DNA of 64,000 bases. Source: Pohlia nutans. Its lineage: Eukaryota > Streptophyta > Bryopsida > Bryales > Mniaceae. The notes beneath the pieces are model-generated. The model saw only the letters and a program-made list of their open reading frames with translations. It made no database searches and was not told where the DNA came from. Numbering within the stretch: position 1 is the first letter of the stretch; each line of letters starts with the position of its first letter. Shown one piece after another: positions 12,238 through 24,295 of the stretch. The position numbers and the translations under genes are program-made. The stretch is from NCBI GenBank assembly GCA_022496805.1, contig CM040102.1:19003955-19067954 (forward strand). The letters run 5' to 3'.

Positions 12238-13259
12238 AATATGTATTTTCTCTTCTTTTCAATTAACTCTATTGGAGTTAACCAAAATCAAAACCTCCCT
12301 CCTGACCTCAAAAATTCACGTGAATCGAAATCTATGTTGTCAATGTGTGTAACCGGAATCAAAACTCATCCTGAAAACTGGGCTCCTCCTTGGACTTTAG
12401 GACAAGGGCAATCCCAAAATGGGCAAGATTTTGTGCTGAGTGGGTTTGATGGAGGGGCAAGATTTTGTGCTACGTGAACCGCGGAATGGAGCTTGAATGG
12501 ATCCTAAACCTAAATCGTCTTGTGAGGTCTTTTGTTGCAAGCCAACGAAGGCTCTAACTATAAACTCATCATAGTTTCAGTTTTTCCGTCTTTGTGACAG
12601 AAAAACTAGTTCACACTGTATTATATTTTTTTGCATTTATCAGAATGCTGCCAGTCCACTCAGTTGTTCTTCACTCGGGTCAGAATCACTTCATCTAAGG
12701 TGACTTCATTCTTCTTTTTGGTTAACTCAATTAGAGATATCCATAAAGTAGTAGATTGTGGTGTTATGTCACATATAATACTCGATTGAATCCAAAAAAT
12801 AAGAGAGGTGCCAAAAATACTTAGAGGAATAGTTGTATTCACAGATAGCAAAGATGGGTGACAGGGTTTGACTTTACATCAAAGCATGCCACGTGAGAAG
12901 GCACTCAAGCCTGGTCCAAAGTTGGACTACTAGTGGATGAAAATAATACGGCCGCCAAAGTTTGAACCTTGCACCTCGTGGCTCCAAAGAGCTTCACGGG
13001 CTTTTAATCCAAGGTCGACACACTTGACATCTTCTCTTTTATCCTTGTAGCTAAGACTTTGCGAATATTTTTAAAAATAAAGATAGGCAGTGCAACTCAA
13101 AGTCATTGACCCAATGATTTTACAAACATCTCTTATAGATAAATTTGTAAAGTCCTTTCAATGAAGAAAACTTTTGCAAACTCAAGGGCAAAGTTTTTTG
13201 CTACCAAAAATAGACAAAAAGAAAATCTCACCTCTCCTTTTTTACAACAATGTGAAGTA
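12238..13259. other. Intergenic DNA
   Basis: No gene supported. A segment near 12598 (AAAACTAGTTCACACTG) is a diverged direct copy of one near 11470, so part of this DNA is an old duplication. The long open frame at 12007-12477 runs through the MITE and has no family signature. Confidence 0.5.
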
Positions 13260-13656
13260 CCGTACTTTAGGGGCAGCTTCGTCACCCATTGGTCGAATAA
13301 TTAATTAATTTCAAAATTTGGTGTCCGGCAGTAAAAAAAGTAATTTTTAAAAATTCGACTTTTTGAGGAAATAAATAACTATAAATTCGACTTTCATCCA
13401 CAATTGATGAAGTTTCATTGGATGTTTGTTATTTCATCATCTTGTTTTGAAAGTGGCAGCCGCCTTTTCATTTAGCTTACCCTAAACGTTCACTTATCTT
13501 TGCTTAACCAACCCTAATCGCATACTTTTTCATGGGGGTTTGTTTGTGCAAATGGTACCATAGTTTGACAAGATGGATGTGAGAGCTTTGCAACATTGTA
13601 CTCGTCCTTGTAAGAACTTGTTAGGGTTAGGGTGTTGGTAATGAGTGATTGACAGT

Positions 13657-15490
13657 ATGGCTAAGCAACAACTTTTGAGCAATATGTTCACTATTATAGA
13701 CAAAGAAGAAATGGAAGATAGGGTCGAACGTGACTTTGCACAACTGCATGTCAAGATGGAGTTGGAGCAGTCTATGAAGAAAGAAGTTCAGAAGCGTCCA
13801 GTGGGCAGGCCCAAGATGCAAATCGAATCTGTACTTCTTCCAATCAAAGTGGAGAAACCTGATGCAACACCAAAGACCACAAAAGCTAGGGGACCATACA
13901 AGAACTGGTTTGTACCATCTCTTTGGGATCCTATTTATGCAGCTGTAACACATCATAGGAGTTTTGGTCATGCTTTAAGGTATTTGCAACTAAAATACAA
14001 GTTGCCCGGACAAAACAAGAGTGTTTATGATGATTTGACTAGAGGTTCTTTGGGAGAGTCGTTTACTAAGACAAGGGAATCAAAAGATGGCACAAAACAA
14101 ACAATCTTCAAAACACCGTATTCATTAAATTGGGAGTTTCCATTAAATTGGGAGTCAAATTGATCTACATCACATGATCATTTCACTATCAAATCTACAA
14201 CATGCATACATCAATTTGACTCCCAATTTAATGGAAACTCCCAATTTAATGAATACGGTGTTTCAAGGAAACAACAACTTATACTGGTGGGGCTCAACAT
14301 GCATATGTTTTGTCTAAACATCATGAATTAGAGGAGGAGATTATCACTTTGTTGAAGGTACATCGTGAGGCAGGTCAACCTCTCTTTGCTTCTTCTATAA
14401 GAAACTTGATTCGAACCCTTATTCAAAAGAGGGAGCCTAGCCTCTTGAATTTTGAAAGTCAAAGTGGATTTAGGGTTTTTTTAGAATGGACACGAGATTT
14501 TGTGAGAACCAACTTAGATTGGAGTTTTAGGAAAGGAACAGGAGCAGATAGAAAGCTACCAAATGATTGGGAGGAACAAGGTTTACAAATGGCACAACGA
14601 ATGGCCTACCTTGTCAAAGCTCATTCAATCACACCACAGCTCGTCATCAATAGAGATCAAACGGGGATACATCTAGTACCAATAGGAAGCGCTCGCACTT
14701 GGGCAGAAAATGGCTCCAAACATGTCCAAATTCTTGGTATGGAAGACAAAAGGCAGATCACAGTTTCGGTATCTTCTTCAGCTGCAGGAAACTTGTTACC
14801 TTTTCAAATTGTCTTTATAGGAACCACGGAGAGATGTCTCCCTCCTCGAAATGTTGGTCGCCAAGAGTGTGAAGATGCTGGTTGGCACTTGACATACACC
14901 AGCAATCATTGGAGCAATTTAACCACTTGCAAACAATTTGTTGAACAAATCCTACAACCTTATAGACGGAAACAAGTGCAAAAGATGGGATTAGATGAAG
15001 ATTCAAAGGTGATTTGGATGTTGGACTGCTGGAGTGTTCATATTTCGAACGAATTTATGTCTTGGTTGAAGGAGACACATTCACAGTTTCTACTCATATT
15101 TGTACCCGCAAATTGTACAAGTGTTTTCCAACCTGCGGACGTCATCTTACAACGTCCATTCAAACATGGATTCAGACAACAATTTGACAATTATACAAGT
15201 GAGAACATTGGCAAGCAGATTGATGAGAAGGAACTACATGATGTGAAATTAGATACAAAGATGTCGGTGCTGAAGCCTTTGATCTGCGGTTGGTTGTATC
15301 GTGCATGGCAACACATCAACAAACCTACCATGATACAGAAAGGATGGTCCATGTGTGGCTTAGATCGAGCATTCTAAAAAGCATTTCAAACAACTGCAAT
15401 GGAAGAGCATATGAAGAGCTCTTTGTTCAAAGAAGTGCTGGATGCAGAAGAACATTCCAAGGAAAAGAAGATGAAACAGATCCAGACGTG
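13657..15490 (+). pseudogene. DDE_1 (pogo-like) transposase, disrupted
   Basis: The N-terminal part (13657-14163) ends with a DNA-binding-like segment. The catalytic part follows from about 14262. Acidic residues are seen in VINRDQTG, in WMLDCWSVH and in VFQPADV, the last two 37 residues apart, which fits a pogo-like DDE/D fold. Two lesions are visible: a 150-bp hairpin insertion at 14112-14261 that brings in a stop codon, and an in-frame stop at 15375-15377 within a region that stays open to a second stop at 15487-15490. The first in-frame ATG of the N-terminal part is at 13657. The protein would have cut and pasted the surrounding 3.9-kb element; as it stands it is unlikely to be active. 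Confidence 0.8.
14112..14261. mobile_element. 150-bp hairpin MITE inside the transposase gene
   Basis: Two arms of about 48 bp are perfect inverted copies (ends ACACCGTATTCATTAAATTG). They are separated by about 47 bp. TTCAA flanks the insert on both sides (14107-14111, 14262-14266). Joining across it restores one continuous reading frame through the transposase. Confidence 0.8.
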
Positions 15491-16077
15491 AGTGTTGAAG
15501 CTATAATGGAGAAAACTTTGTCTCTTGTTGCAGATGTTACAACAGAAAACAAGAGATCTACTTTACTACCATGAAAGATCGCGCCAGAAAAAGGTATGTT
15601 CATTCCTACAAATACCTACAAAAGAAGATTGATTTTAGATCTGAAATTTTGAAATGAAAAATGTTCTAACAAACAAGAGGAATGTTAGAATTCTAATTCT
15701 TACCAAGACTAATTCTCCTACTGTTTCATTCTCAATCAGAACCCTGCAGGCAAATGACGAACAAGGCACTCAGCAAAGTATGAAGGAAAAGAGATCAAGA
15801 GCAAACAAAAAATAAAATGAAGAAACTGGTGATGGCTTCTCTAATGTACCTTACTGCTGCGCGTGAGGGCTGAAGGCGGTCGTCGCCAAGCTCCTCTGCT
15901 TGCTCTGCTCCTCTCCACCGATTGTGCTTCCTCCTCGTGCTTGGCGTCGCTCGCTCCCTCGCCTTTCCGTCTCTGCCTCCGATCTTCCCTGTGCCCGAAG
16001 CCTTCACCCAGCGGCCGCTCCTTTTGAACCTCGTTCACAGCCTGCTGCAGTAGATCGTTGCTCGTCCACAGCCTCCG
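15491..16077. other. GC-rich cargo of the pogo-type element
   Basis: Between about 15840 and 16077 the GC content rises sharply, with CCTCC-rich sequence. Open frames on both strands are low-complexity and match nothing I know. It could be a captured 5' leader or gene fragment. Confidence 0.4.
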
Positions 16078-16200
16078 TCAGCCTCCTTCAACCTCCTTCA
16101 GCCCTCCATTAGCCCTCCTAAAGCCCTCCATCAGCCCTCCTTAAGCCCTCCTTAAGCCCTCCATCAGCCCTCCTTAAGCCCTCCATCAGCCCTCCTCCAA
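16078..16200 (+). repeat. 11-bp minisatellite
   Basis: About ten units of AGCCCTCC(A/T)T(A/C), alternating between two variants. It lies inside the pogo-type transposon. Confidence 0.9.
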
Positions 16201-16435
16201 CCTTCCTTCAGATTGCTTCAATAGAGAATCCTTCAGCCTGCTTCAGTAGCGCCTCCTTCAAGCGCAGGGACTAAACGACTTACTGTAGGCCCAAGATCCC
16301 TAAAGCCACAACCCTAGGTCGTTTCAGAAACCCATACGGTACACAACTCAACACCTCTCGAAGCCACTCACAGCCCACACATTGCTAGCCACCGGGACTT
16401 GAATAAAACACAGAATTTTCACAAGAAGGAATCAA

Positions 16436-16850
16436 GTGCTTACCACTCAAACTCGAGGCAAGAGATGAGCTTGTGCTAGATCATGTACCGGTAGTCCACC
16501 TACTTGGCGATCTGGTCGTTGGTCAGGGGAGGCAAATACAAGAACGTCGACTTTGAACTTGGTCATGCCGATGGGGTTCCACACTTGCATGCAGTTCACG
16601 CGGCTGTCATTTTGAACTCCCAAGCTCTGCGTCTAAAACCCTAGAGCTGGAGTACCGGTACCCTCCTGCAGCACCGAGCAGCAACGAGCATCCGCCATTA
16701 GCCTTAAGACCGCCTCCAACAAGATGAAGAGTTGCAAATGAAAAGATGGAGATGTGCGTACCTAATGTTATGTGCAAGAAAGAAGCTCCAGTTGGGATGA
16801 GGATTACCGTGGCTTTGCCTATTCCAGCCTTGTGCTCCACGATGCACGAT
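16436..16850 (-). pseudogene. rbcS (fragment): RuBisCO small-subunit (RbcS) fragment captured in the transposon
   Basis: Read on the minus strand, 16600 to 16436 gives the start of the mature small subunit. The sequence is RVNCMQVWNPIGMTKF, then after a one-base frame change YLPPLTNDQIAK, a stop, VDY, another stop and CLEFEW. MQVW, YLPPL, AK-VDY and CLEFE are hallmark RbcS segments. Upstream, about 16610-16850 probably derives from the chloroplast transit peptide (a GLKAN-like piece is visible). The fragment ends at CLEFEW followed by GTAAGC, close to an RbcS intron border, so a genomic exon rather than a cDNA may have been taken up. Stops and the frame change make it non-coding. It sits entirely inside the terminal inverted repeats of the pogo-type element. 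Confidence 0.72.
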
Positions 16851-16990
16851 GCTTCACCCTATTATTAAGTTTAAAGGGGCTCGTGAGGGACTTGTGTGGA
16901 TATGGCCAGCCTTGTGCTCCACGATGGGTTTAACTTTTGGCTATTATTAAGTATGTAAAGGGCTCGTAAGGAACTAGTGGACTTCATGAC
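16824..16990 (+). repeat. 82-bp imperfect tandem duplication
   Basis: CCAGCCTTGTGCTCCACGATG occurs at 16824 and 16906. Each copy is followed by TATTATTAAGT and an AAGGGGCTCGT-like segment. It is near the right end of the pogo-type element. Confidence 0.7.
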
Positions 16991-17170
16991 AATCATCACT
17001 CTTAACATTTTAATTTATTTGATTTTTGGTTCATGTATTGAATTTCAGTATATTTCGTCATTCATCTAATTTTATTTGATGGTTTTCCGGCAAATTGATT
17101 GCATAATTAAAAAAAAATCCGGCATTATTATTTGGAATTATTTTTTGCCGAAGCTGCCCCTAAAGTACGG

Positions 17171-20100
17171 TATACGCAAGGTTGGCGAGATTTGACCCTC
17201 AAAACTAACATATTCAAAAACATGTTCTCTCGATCCAAGTTAAAATTTCCATTCATTGACCACATGTTCCCCACACCACGGCAAACCCAAAAAAAAAGAC
17301 TTGGTTTATTAACTTTTGATAGTTAAACACAATTCTAAAACACTTCATCTTCTATGTTAAATTGGACTCCAAACCTTTGTGTAAGACACACTTCAAAAGC
17401 CTCACCTGGTCTTGCTACTTTTTAACCTAAATTCTTTGAGGATTAATGAAAATGAACTTAATTAAATGAACTTAATTACAAGAACCACACCTTCTCCCAG
17501 CTTGAATTCACAAATGCCTCATAACTAAGTAAAAACGTAATGATAAGCAAAAAGGTAAAAATGTAAAACGTAGTTAAAAGGTAAAAAAAATTGAGTTCAT
17601 TTTAAAGAATTTGAGTAGATTAAACGTCTTATTTACAATCTTAAAAAGTGAGGTTTTAAACTCAAAAGATACTTCAAGCTATAAAAAATCAGCCAAGAAG
17701 GTACATAACTTATTTAAACAACTTTGACTCATACACTATTTATGGCCCAATTACCCAAAAGAATTGGCCTTGATCCTAGAATCAAAGCATGTTAAGCTTA
17801 AGCCATGTAGGATACAATGGTCAAGATGCCGAGATTAAACTTAAGTTGATTCTTTTGTGTGATGCTTTTGAGTAAAAAAGGTGCCCTCTCTAACTTACTT
17901 AACTCCTCTTGAAATGCCCATGAAGACGCATTGTGTTGAAAAATAATTTCATTACTTTAGTAGCTTATTCGATTTCTCTAATTTTGCGTCAATTTTAACT
18001 AGAGAATTGTAGATGCTCATTAAGAGAAAAAAAAATCCTTCACAATGTGCAATAACATTGATTGATCTGTCGGAAAAAAACTAAAATGTCAACGCAAGTG
18101 AATTTGGGACATGGTAGTTAGGGAGGTTGATGACCAGAAGGACATTTTTATACTAAGGTGTCAGATGTGTCCAAAAACAAAGTGTACGATATGTAAAATA
18201 TTTGTCATTACTATGTCATTAACACTATATAATAATGATGATTTAAAAAAATAAAAATAAAGATGGAATATTTTCAAAATCTTAGGAATCTTTTCTACAT
18301 ATTTTATATTTTAGAATATTCCAAAATTGAAATCTTTACACATTTTACAAATTTTATATAACAATTAATAATGATTACAAACACCAACTCACCTAATTAC
18401 CAACAAGTCACTTCATGCAAACATCAATCTTTTGGAATACATCACTACTGTTGTGTTTAATTTTAAATCATTTTTTTTGTGAGTACCTAGATACAATACA
18501 TCTTTGTATGCCCTTGAAATTTCAAATGCTAATCATTGTTCTAAGATTTATGAGAATGTTTGTAGTGAATGACCTGCTGATTCTGCTCAAATTTTTTAGT
18601 TAATCCTTTAAAGACTATAAGGCCTCCATGCGGCTCTGGAACTAGAAAGTGAGAAAATTTAGGTTCTTGGGCTTTGAATTGTAGGATGAGCAACAAAGAG
18701 ACACATGTTCTTTTTGAGAGGTGAATGTGTAGGTACTTCTTGATCGGACATTCATCAAGTGAGCAATTTTTGGTGATTTTTTTTGAGTTGTATGGAGGGT
18801 ATTAAGGTGTCATTTCAGACCCTCATATCTTCCTCCTCACACCTCCAAATTACTTGAATTTTTTATCACATGTTTAAAACAATGATCTCTACTCACAGTT
18901 AAAATTTCAAAAAATTTAGAGCACTTATGAATAGTCCAATTTGAGCATGTGTACAAAATGCCCCAAACAAGTTCCATCAATCTTCTCAACAATGGTATTT
19001 TTTCAAAAATCGTGCGATTATATTGATCCTTTTTTTTATATAGAGAAGCTATGCAAGTCTTTTTTAATTTCAACAGTGCCGACTGTTAGAATTACTCCAC
19101 ACCATTGAGGAATCGAGCTTGCTACAAGAGCTAGTCAAGAAAACAAGAGCTAAGTTCAACACCCCCCGGTCCCTTAGGGGTTAACAATTCATGATCAAGC
19201 CTTATAATGATGTAATCTATACAATAGATTGTCCTAGAAATTGATGTACAATCTCACGACTAACTCCTCATTGAACTTCAATGGTAAAGTTTTCTACACG
19301 AATGAACACCAATTGAGAGATATAGCTACGTTCCTGAAAGCGTCACGAGAAGTGATGAAATTTTAGGAATGAGAATTGTCCTTTAGAGGTTAAAAATATT
19401 AAGTAGAAATTACTTCACTTGAAAACACTTTTATTTTTTATTTTATTTTTACTTGAAAATCGCACTTTTTGTGTGCACTTTATTGTGTTTGTATTTCCCT
19501 CTTTTGACTCCTAACCATCCCGACGTTCATATTTTGGACGTTTTTGGGAGTACATTCACCTTTGAAGAGCTGTAACTTTTACATAAAGTGACCAAAATTT
19601 AATGATAATTTGGAAAAACAAACCGCATGATAAATGGAATAAGTGATAAGAATTTCAAACCAATCCGAGATGTATTGACGTTTTGGTGATCATTTGAAAG
19701 TAGGGGGTCTTTTTTCTTTTTTAACAATTTTGTGCATTTTGATAGCTGCAACTTTGGGGGCTTGTATCTCTTTCATCCCATGTCCTTTTTCAATAATTTT
19801 TTTTATTGGGTTTAATTCCCCTTGAAGTCTAGTTATCATAGTAAAATTTTTCATGTCAATCCATGTTGTTTTAAACATTTTGGAGTCATTTTAGTGCACG
19901 GGTCTAGTTTGGACACCATTTGCTTTTTGGGTCAAATCGGTCACTTTTTGGGCTACTTTTTAACATTTCAAGGCCATTTTTAAAAGGGCACGATAAATTT
20001 TTTGTGAGCTTTTTTTGATACCAATGTATTTATGTGATGATTTTGAACTACTTTGCAGTTCAAAGATTTTTATCATTTGAGTAATTTTGAAAACGAATTT

Positions 20101-21057
20101 CACTTCCACATGTGTTGCTAAGAAAATTTCAGCATCCTTTTGGACACTAAAACACTATGATCTTGCAATCTATATGGCCAAATGATCCCCAAATTTGATC
20201 CACATGATCTAAAACATGTACGTTATAAGATTGAAAGGTTGAGATTCCTATACCTCACTTACATTTAGACTTATAACACATCAAAAGCAATGATGATTTT
20301 ATGCCCAAATAATGAAGGATTACGATCTCTTATATGATTGAGAATGCGTCACTGAATGCTTCACCTATGTGTGTATGAGGATTGTATCATTTTTGTAAAT
20401 TGAAACATGAAGAATCATCATTAACAAATTGATTTCAATACTATGTGCAGTGGAATCATGTGAAATTTTTTTATAGTGAAGAAGTTATTTCAAGGTCGAA
20501 GTCATTCAATTTGGACACCTTTTATTATTGCTTGTTGTATAGATATAAGAAAATATCCCATGAGGTGGTGTGACAATGCATCAAAAATAGGCACCACATA
20601 AAAAATAAGTGAATTCAAAAACAAACCTCTTACATCAGATTGTTATATAGCAAAATCTTATAAGCATATTAAATGATCCAAAATCAAAGTAGTTATAAAA
20701 GAAACGTTGACATATTCTACATTCTATGTCTATGTTTGGCAGGGTTGTCTTACTCGATTAGCAGACAAAGTGTCAAACATGACGTTGAAAACATCTGGTA
20801 GACCTCTCTGTATATCAAAAAAGCATATTCTTTGAAAAATTCTAAAAAATTCTTAGATATCTCGGAACATTTCATTCATGTTATTTAATATATTTGGCAT
20901 TTGTGTAATTAGATAGGACACTTGCATAATTAGAAAGTTGATGTTAGATGTCTAACACAATGCCAAGTTGGAAAAAAATGTCTAAACCTTGATGTCTGAC
21001 ATGATAGTAGCTATCAAAATTTGGTTGTTGTTTGCATTGGATGCTTCCTCCTTACTC
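17171..21057. other. Intergenic DNA without recognisable genes
   Basis: Nearly 3.9 kb of AT-rich sequence with homopolymer tracts. I find no protein family, RNA gene or clean inverted-repeat element. The open frames here are short, AT-driven and unsupported. Confidence 0.55.
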
Positions 21058-24002
21058 TCAATTCAAACAGAAGGCCTCGGGCCGATCCAACCAGGGTTTA
21101 GGTAGCTGTTTTTTATATTTTGGTTGCTCATACTGAATTTCCCTTAGCAGTGTAGGAGTGTCAACATTGCTTCCTTCTTCTACCTCCACCCACACCTTCT
21201 TTGTATCCATATCATATAATACGCTCTTGACGCCTGCCACCAGCACATGCACAATTGTTCTTTATAATTCAACCCTGGTTTTACTTTTTATTTTATTTTC
21301 AGGAAAATTATTCATAATTTAATTCAATCAATTTTTTAAATTTGATTAGAAATCCATAACTTTTACACTGTGGGTCCAAAAAGCGACAAAACTACTTTGG
21401 TGCACCCTTTGTGTCGAATGCTTTCAAATGACATCAAGATCGCGATTGGCGTGCACATGATTCGGGAGATCTCAATGTAACATACAAACAAAACAAAGAA
21501 ACAAAGAAATAAACAAACAAACTACCTAATCTAATGTAGAAATATGTACCATCTAGTAACTTTGGAAAGCTTCAAAGACTATATGAAAATTGAAAATCTA
21601 TGCATGTGAATAATATTTCGTACTATAGCATTCTATAGGAGCCTTCTACATCATAGTTGTGACAAGAGCCTTTTCATTCCTAGTAGAATCATAATTTTGT
21701 TTCTTCTTTTGTCCATGTAAGAACAATGGAATGCAAGGGTTGATAGGCAATCCCGAGTAGGCGATTTTCTTGCATGGTGTAATTAGTAATAGGAAATTAA
21801 TTTCCAACTCTAGTCTTGCATGAATAAGTGAAAAGAGGTTTCCTCATTACTAAAACAAAGATTGAAGTTCAATATTTAATGTTCAAACAAAGAGAACGGT
21901 TAGAAAATTATTGTTTGGGCATACCTGGAAGATGCATCAATTTTTTCTCCATGTCTCTTGCTTGTTTCTCACTGTCGAGTGGCACCCAAAATTCTTCTGT
22001 TCGAACCTACATAAATAATAAAAAAGAAAAATTGGATTAGTTCAAAGTTATATGGATTTGGATCACCAATGTGCACTTTGGGCGCGGAAACGTGGACATG
22101 ACATTTTTTTTGTTCTATCAAGGTTGGACAAATTAGGGTTTTAATAGGAATATTTTTATAAATATGCTCAAATCTTCTAAGAATATGCTAGAATATTTTA
22201 ACATCGTGTAAACAAAAGGCTAATCGGACAAACGAGAATGAATGAGTAGGGTACATGCCTGATACGAGTGCTCCTTCCTGGTCTCTTCGAATTTTCTCGC
22301 TCAATAATATTTTGGATAGTGTATTACAACTTTCTCATAAATCTGTCATCGAATTCATCTAAATTGAAGATGTCTAATTTCTAGCACACATTAAATGAGT
22401 TAAACAATGACAGTCTTATAGTAAGACATTCCCTTAGCGGGCTTTTTGGTCCGGTCTAACAAGCACCTTGACAACTATGGATTTGTTCCTACAACCCAAA
22501 AAAGTTACATGAAGTCTTGCATTGAAAAAAATGAAGTTACACTTATGAAATTAATGAACCTTTTCACTCGAATGATGTCGGTCCCTTTGAACGCTTTTGG
22601 ACCTTGATGTGCTGAAGATAGGTGGATTGCTGGAAATCGTATTGGGCCGGCCAGTACTATTGGACCTCACAAGATGAGTTGAAACTTGATCCATGGTCGT
22701 TGTTATGGTTCTCACTTGGGAACTAATTAGAGCGTCAACTCCTGTGGTACTAGTGTTGTGATCATGAGGAACATCAATTGCCGTGAACGTGTCAATCTTC
22801 ACTCAACCAGAAGCATTAAATTAGCAATATTACAAAGTTCTTTTAACATATTTAAAACTTGTTTCGTCAAAATACATGTGCCATATAAAAAGTGCACATG
22901 CTGAAATTTTGTACATTTGAACAAAGTATAGTCATACTTTACCTATAAAGTGCCAAGATTGAATGTACATTATATATAAAAAAATGTAGTACAAATTTTA
23001 AAGGGAGGTTAGGTATGTTCCTCCCCCTCTTAAAATAAATAGAAATGCACTACACATGACACTAAAAAGTAGTGCACATAGCTATGTGCACTTTTAACGA
23101 AACACCTGTCATATTTTCCAAAACACATTGAAAGAAGGTTAACATGAGGGGCATGTTGTCATATTCCGAAGAGTCAAATGAACAGAAACATATTCGAGTA
23201 AAAGTAAATGTATGATCCTTTGTGGGGAAGAATGATGCATAAGGTGGTTATCCCATTCCCAACTGGCGCCTTAAACCAACAGCTAGGGGCATTTTCCACA
23301 ATCAATGCTGCAATGATGTTGGTTGTAGCATGAGTTATAGTTGGTAATGGGTTTTCTCTTGTTGGTTTTAGTATATGTAAGTGTGGTTATGGATTCGTTG
23401 TTGTTGGTTTAAGCATCTTTAGTGTGTACAATACAAATCTTCTGTAGATAGAAGCAACTCTACCTATGTGACGTTAATGGGATGTGTCATACTTCAACTT
23501 TGAAAATTTATAACTAATTCATTCTTCATCCAAAAATGATGTTTCAACTTGTGTTGGAATCTATATCTTCTTGCCTAACTCTAAAAAAAAAAAAATACTA
23601 AACAATATCAATGTCTCATATCCGTATTTCTTATTCAGTTGGGGATGAGGTAACCACCTTCTCCCAAAATGGGACACATGTAGTATTGGGAACCTCACCT
23701 CGGCAAATGTACCCGCTGGCTACATTCTACACGAGATAATACACGGGAGGTTCCCGATACAACATCCTAGCCGAACTCGGTGTGGTTGTTGTTATTGTTG
23801 TTGATGTTGATTTCACTGTACCACCAGTATGATCATACTTGGTAGAGCAGTCCTGTACAGAACGGAGAAAGTCTTCTAACTCCCGGAATTCTCCCTCGGT
23901 CGCTTTGGCCTGTTGGAACCTGTACTTGAGTTTGCTGAGTGCCGCCGGGATTGCTTGTTGAAGCAGGCTCACCACTATACCCAGCGCCATTGCCTCGGCC
24001 AT
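21058..24002 (-). CDS. Candidate gene with HMA-like fold and N-terminal helical module
   Basis: Hand model: exon 1 23822-24002, exon 2 22560-22801, exon 3 21925-22006, exon 4 21058-21233; 681 nt, 226 aa, in frame. Exons 3 and 4 are the firm part. Acceptor TTATGTAG, donor CCAG/GTATGC and acceptor GGCAG join two pieces into a beta-alpha-beta-beta-alpha-beta pattern: EEFWVPL, EKQARDMEKKLMHLP, GVKSVLYDMDTKKVWVEV, then DTPTLLREI. This is the heavy-metal-associated (HMA) fold, but the metal-binding CxxC is absent. Exon 2 is Ser/Thr-rich and possibly disordered; its donor (AAG/GTTCAT) is weak. Exon 1 (MAEAMALGIVVSLLQQ..., ending near EFRELEDFLRSV) is helical and faintly like an RPW8/CC head of plant immune receptors; its junction to exon 2 is conjecture. 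No NB-ARC is visible. Alternatives are an isoprenylated-type HMA protein (no CaaX is seen at the C-terminus, ...EAFCLN) or two unrelated genes. Confidence 0.5.
23240..23660. mobile_element. Possible MITE in an intron of the HMA-like candidate
   Basis: AAGGTGGTTATCCCATTCCCAACTG-type sequence near 23241 is inverted near 23630-23660 (CAGTTGGGGATGAGGTAACC). The ends pair over about 25 bp with mismatches. No target duplication identified. Confidence 0.45.
23671..23750. repeat. 80-bp unit shared with an insertion at 52971-53040
   Basis: Begins GGGACACATGTAGTAT and ends ACACGGGAGG, exactly as the 70-bp insertion at 52971-53040 does, with a short internal length difference. It contains GGGAACCTC and its inverse GAGGTTCCC near its ends. 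Confidence 0.75.
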
Positions 24003-24295
24003 CCTACATCTCCCCAAAATATTAATCCCATCTCAATTCCTATTTTGAAAGTGTATAAATCTGGTGTTCATCCCATATCTACATTAACCCTTGATACCTC
24101 CTTCTGTGTAACTACGAAATTTCTAAAAACATTCTTACCGACACTACCTTCTTCCTTTAAGGACCGTTCAAAGGTTGTACAACTAACATTCATCACTTAT
24201 GATGAACCCAATTCATGTTCCTACGTCAATTAGATTGACGCAATTATTCTAAATTGTGACATGATTCAAAGCTCAAAAGACTAGGACTGGTAGAG

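Larger units (their letters stand above)
13260..17170 (+). mobile_element. pogo/Tc1-mariner-type DNA transposon, 3.9 kb, TSD TA
   Basis: The left end CCGTACTTTAGGGGCAGC is repeated in inverse orientation at the right end (about 22 bp perfect, ...GCTGCCCCTAAAGTACGG). Both ends abut TA (13258-13259 and 17171-17172), the Tc1/mariner-superfamily duplication. Inside are a DDE_1-type transposase in the plus direction, broken in two places, then about 1.6 kb of GC-richer cargo with an 11-bp minisatellite and a RuBisCO small-subunit fragment. The TIR is not the CTCCCTCCGTCCC type of Stowaway/mariner. Confidence 0.8.

Noticed and set aside
12007..12477. 156-aa open frame
   Set aside because: It crosses a 259-bp MITE with a clear AAT target duplication and has no protein-like conservation pattern.
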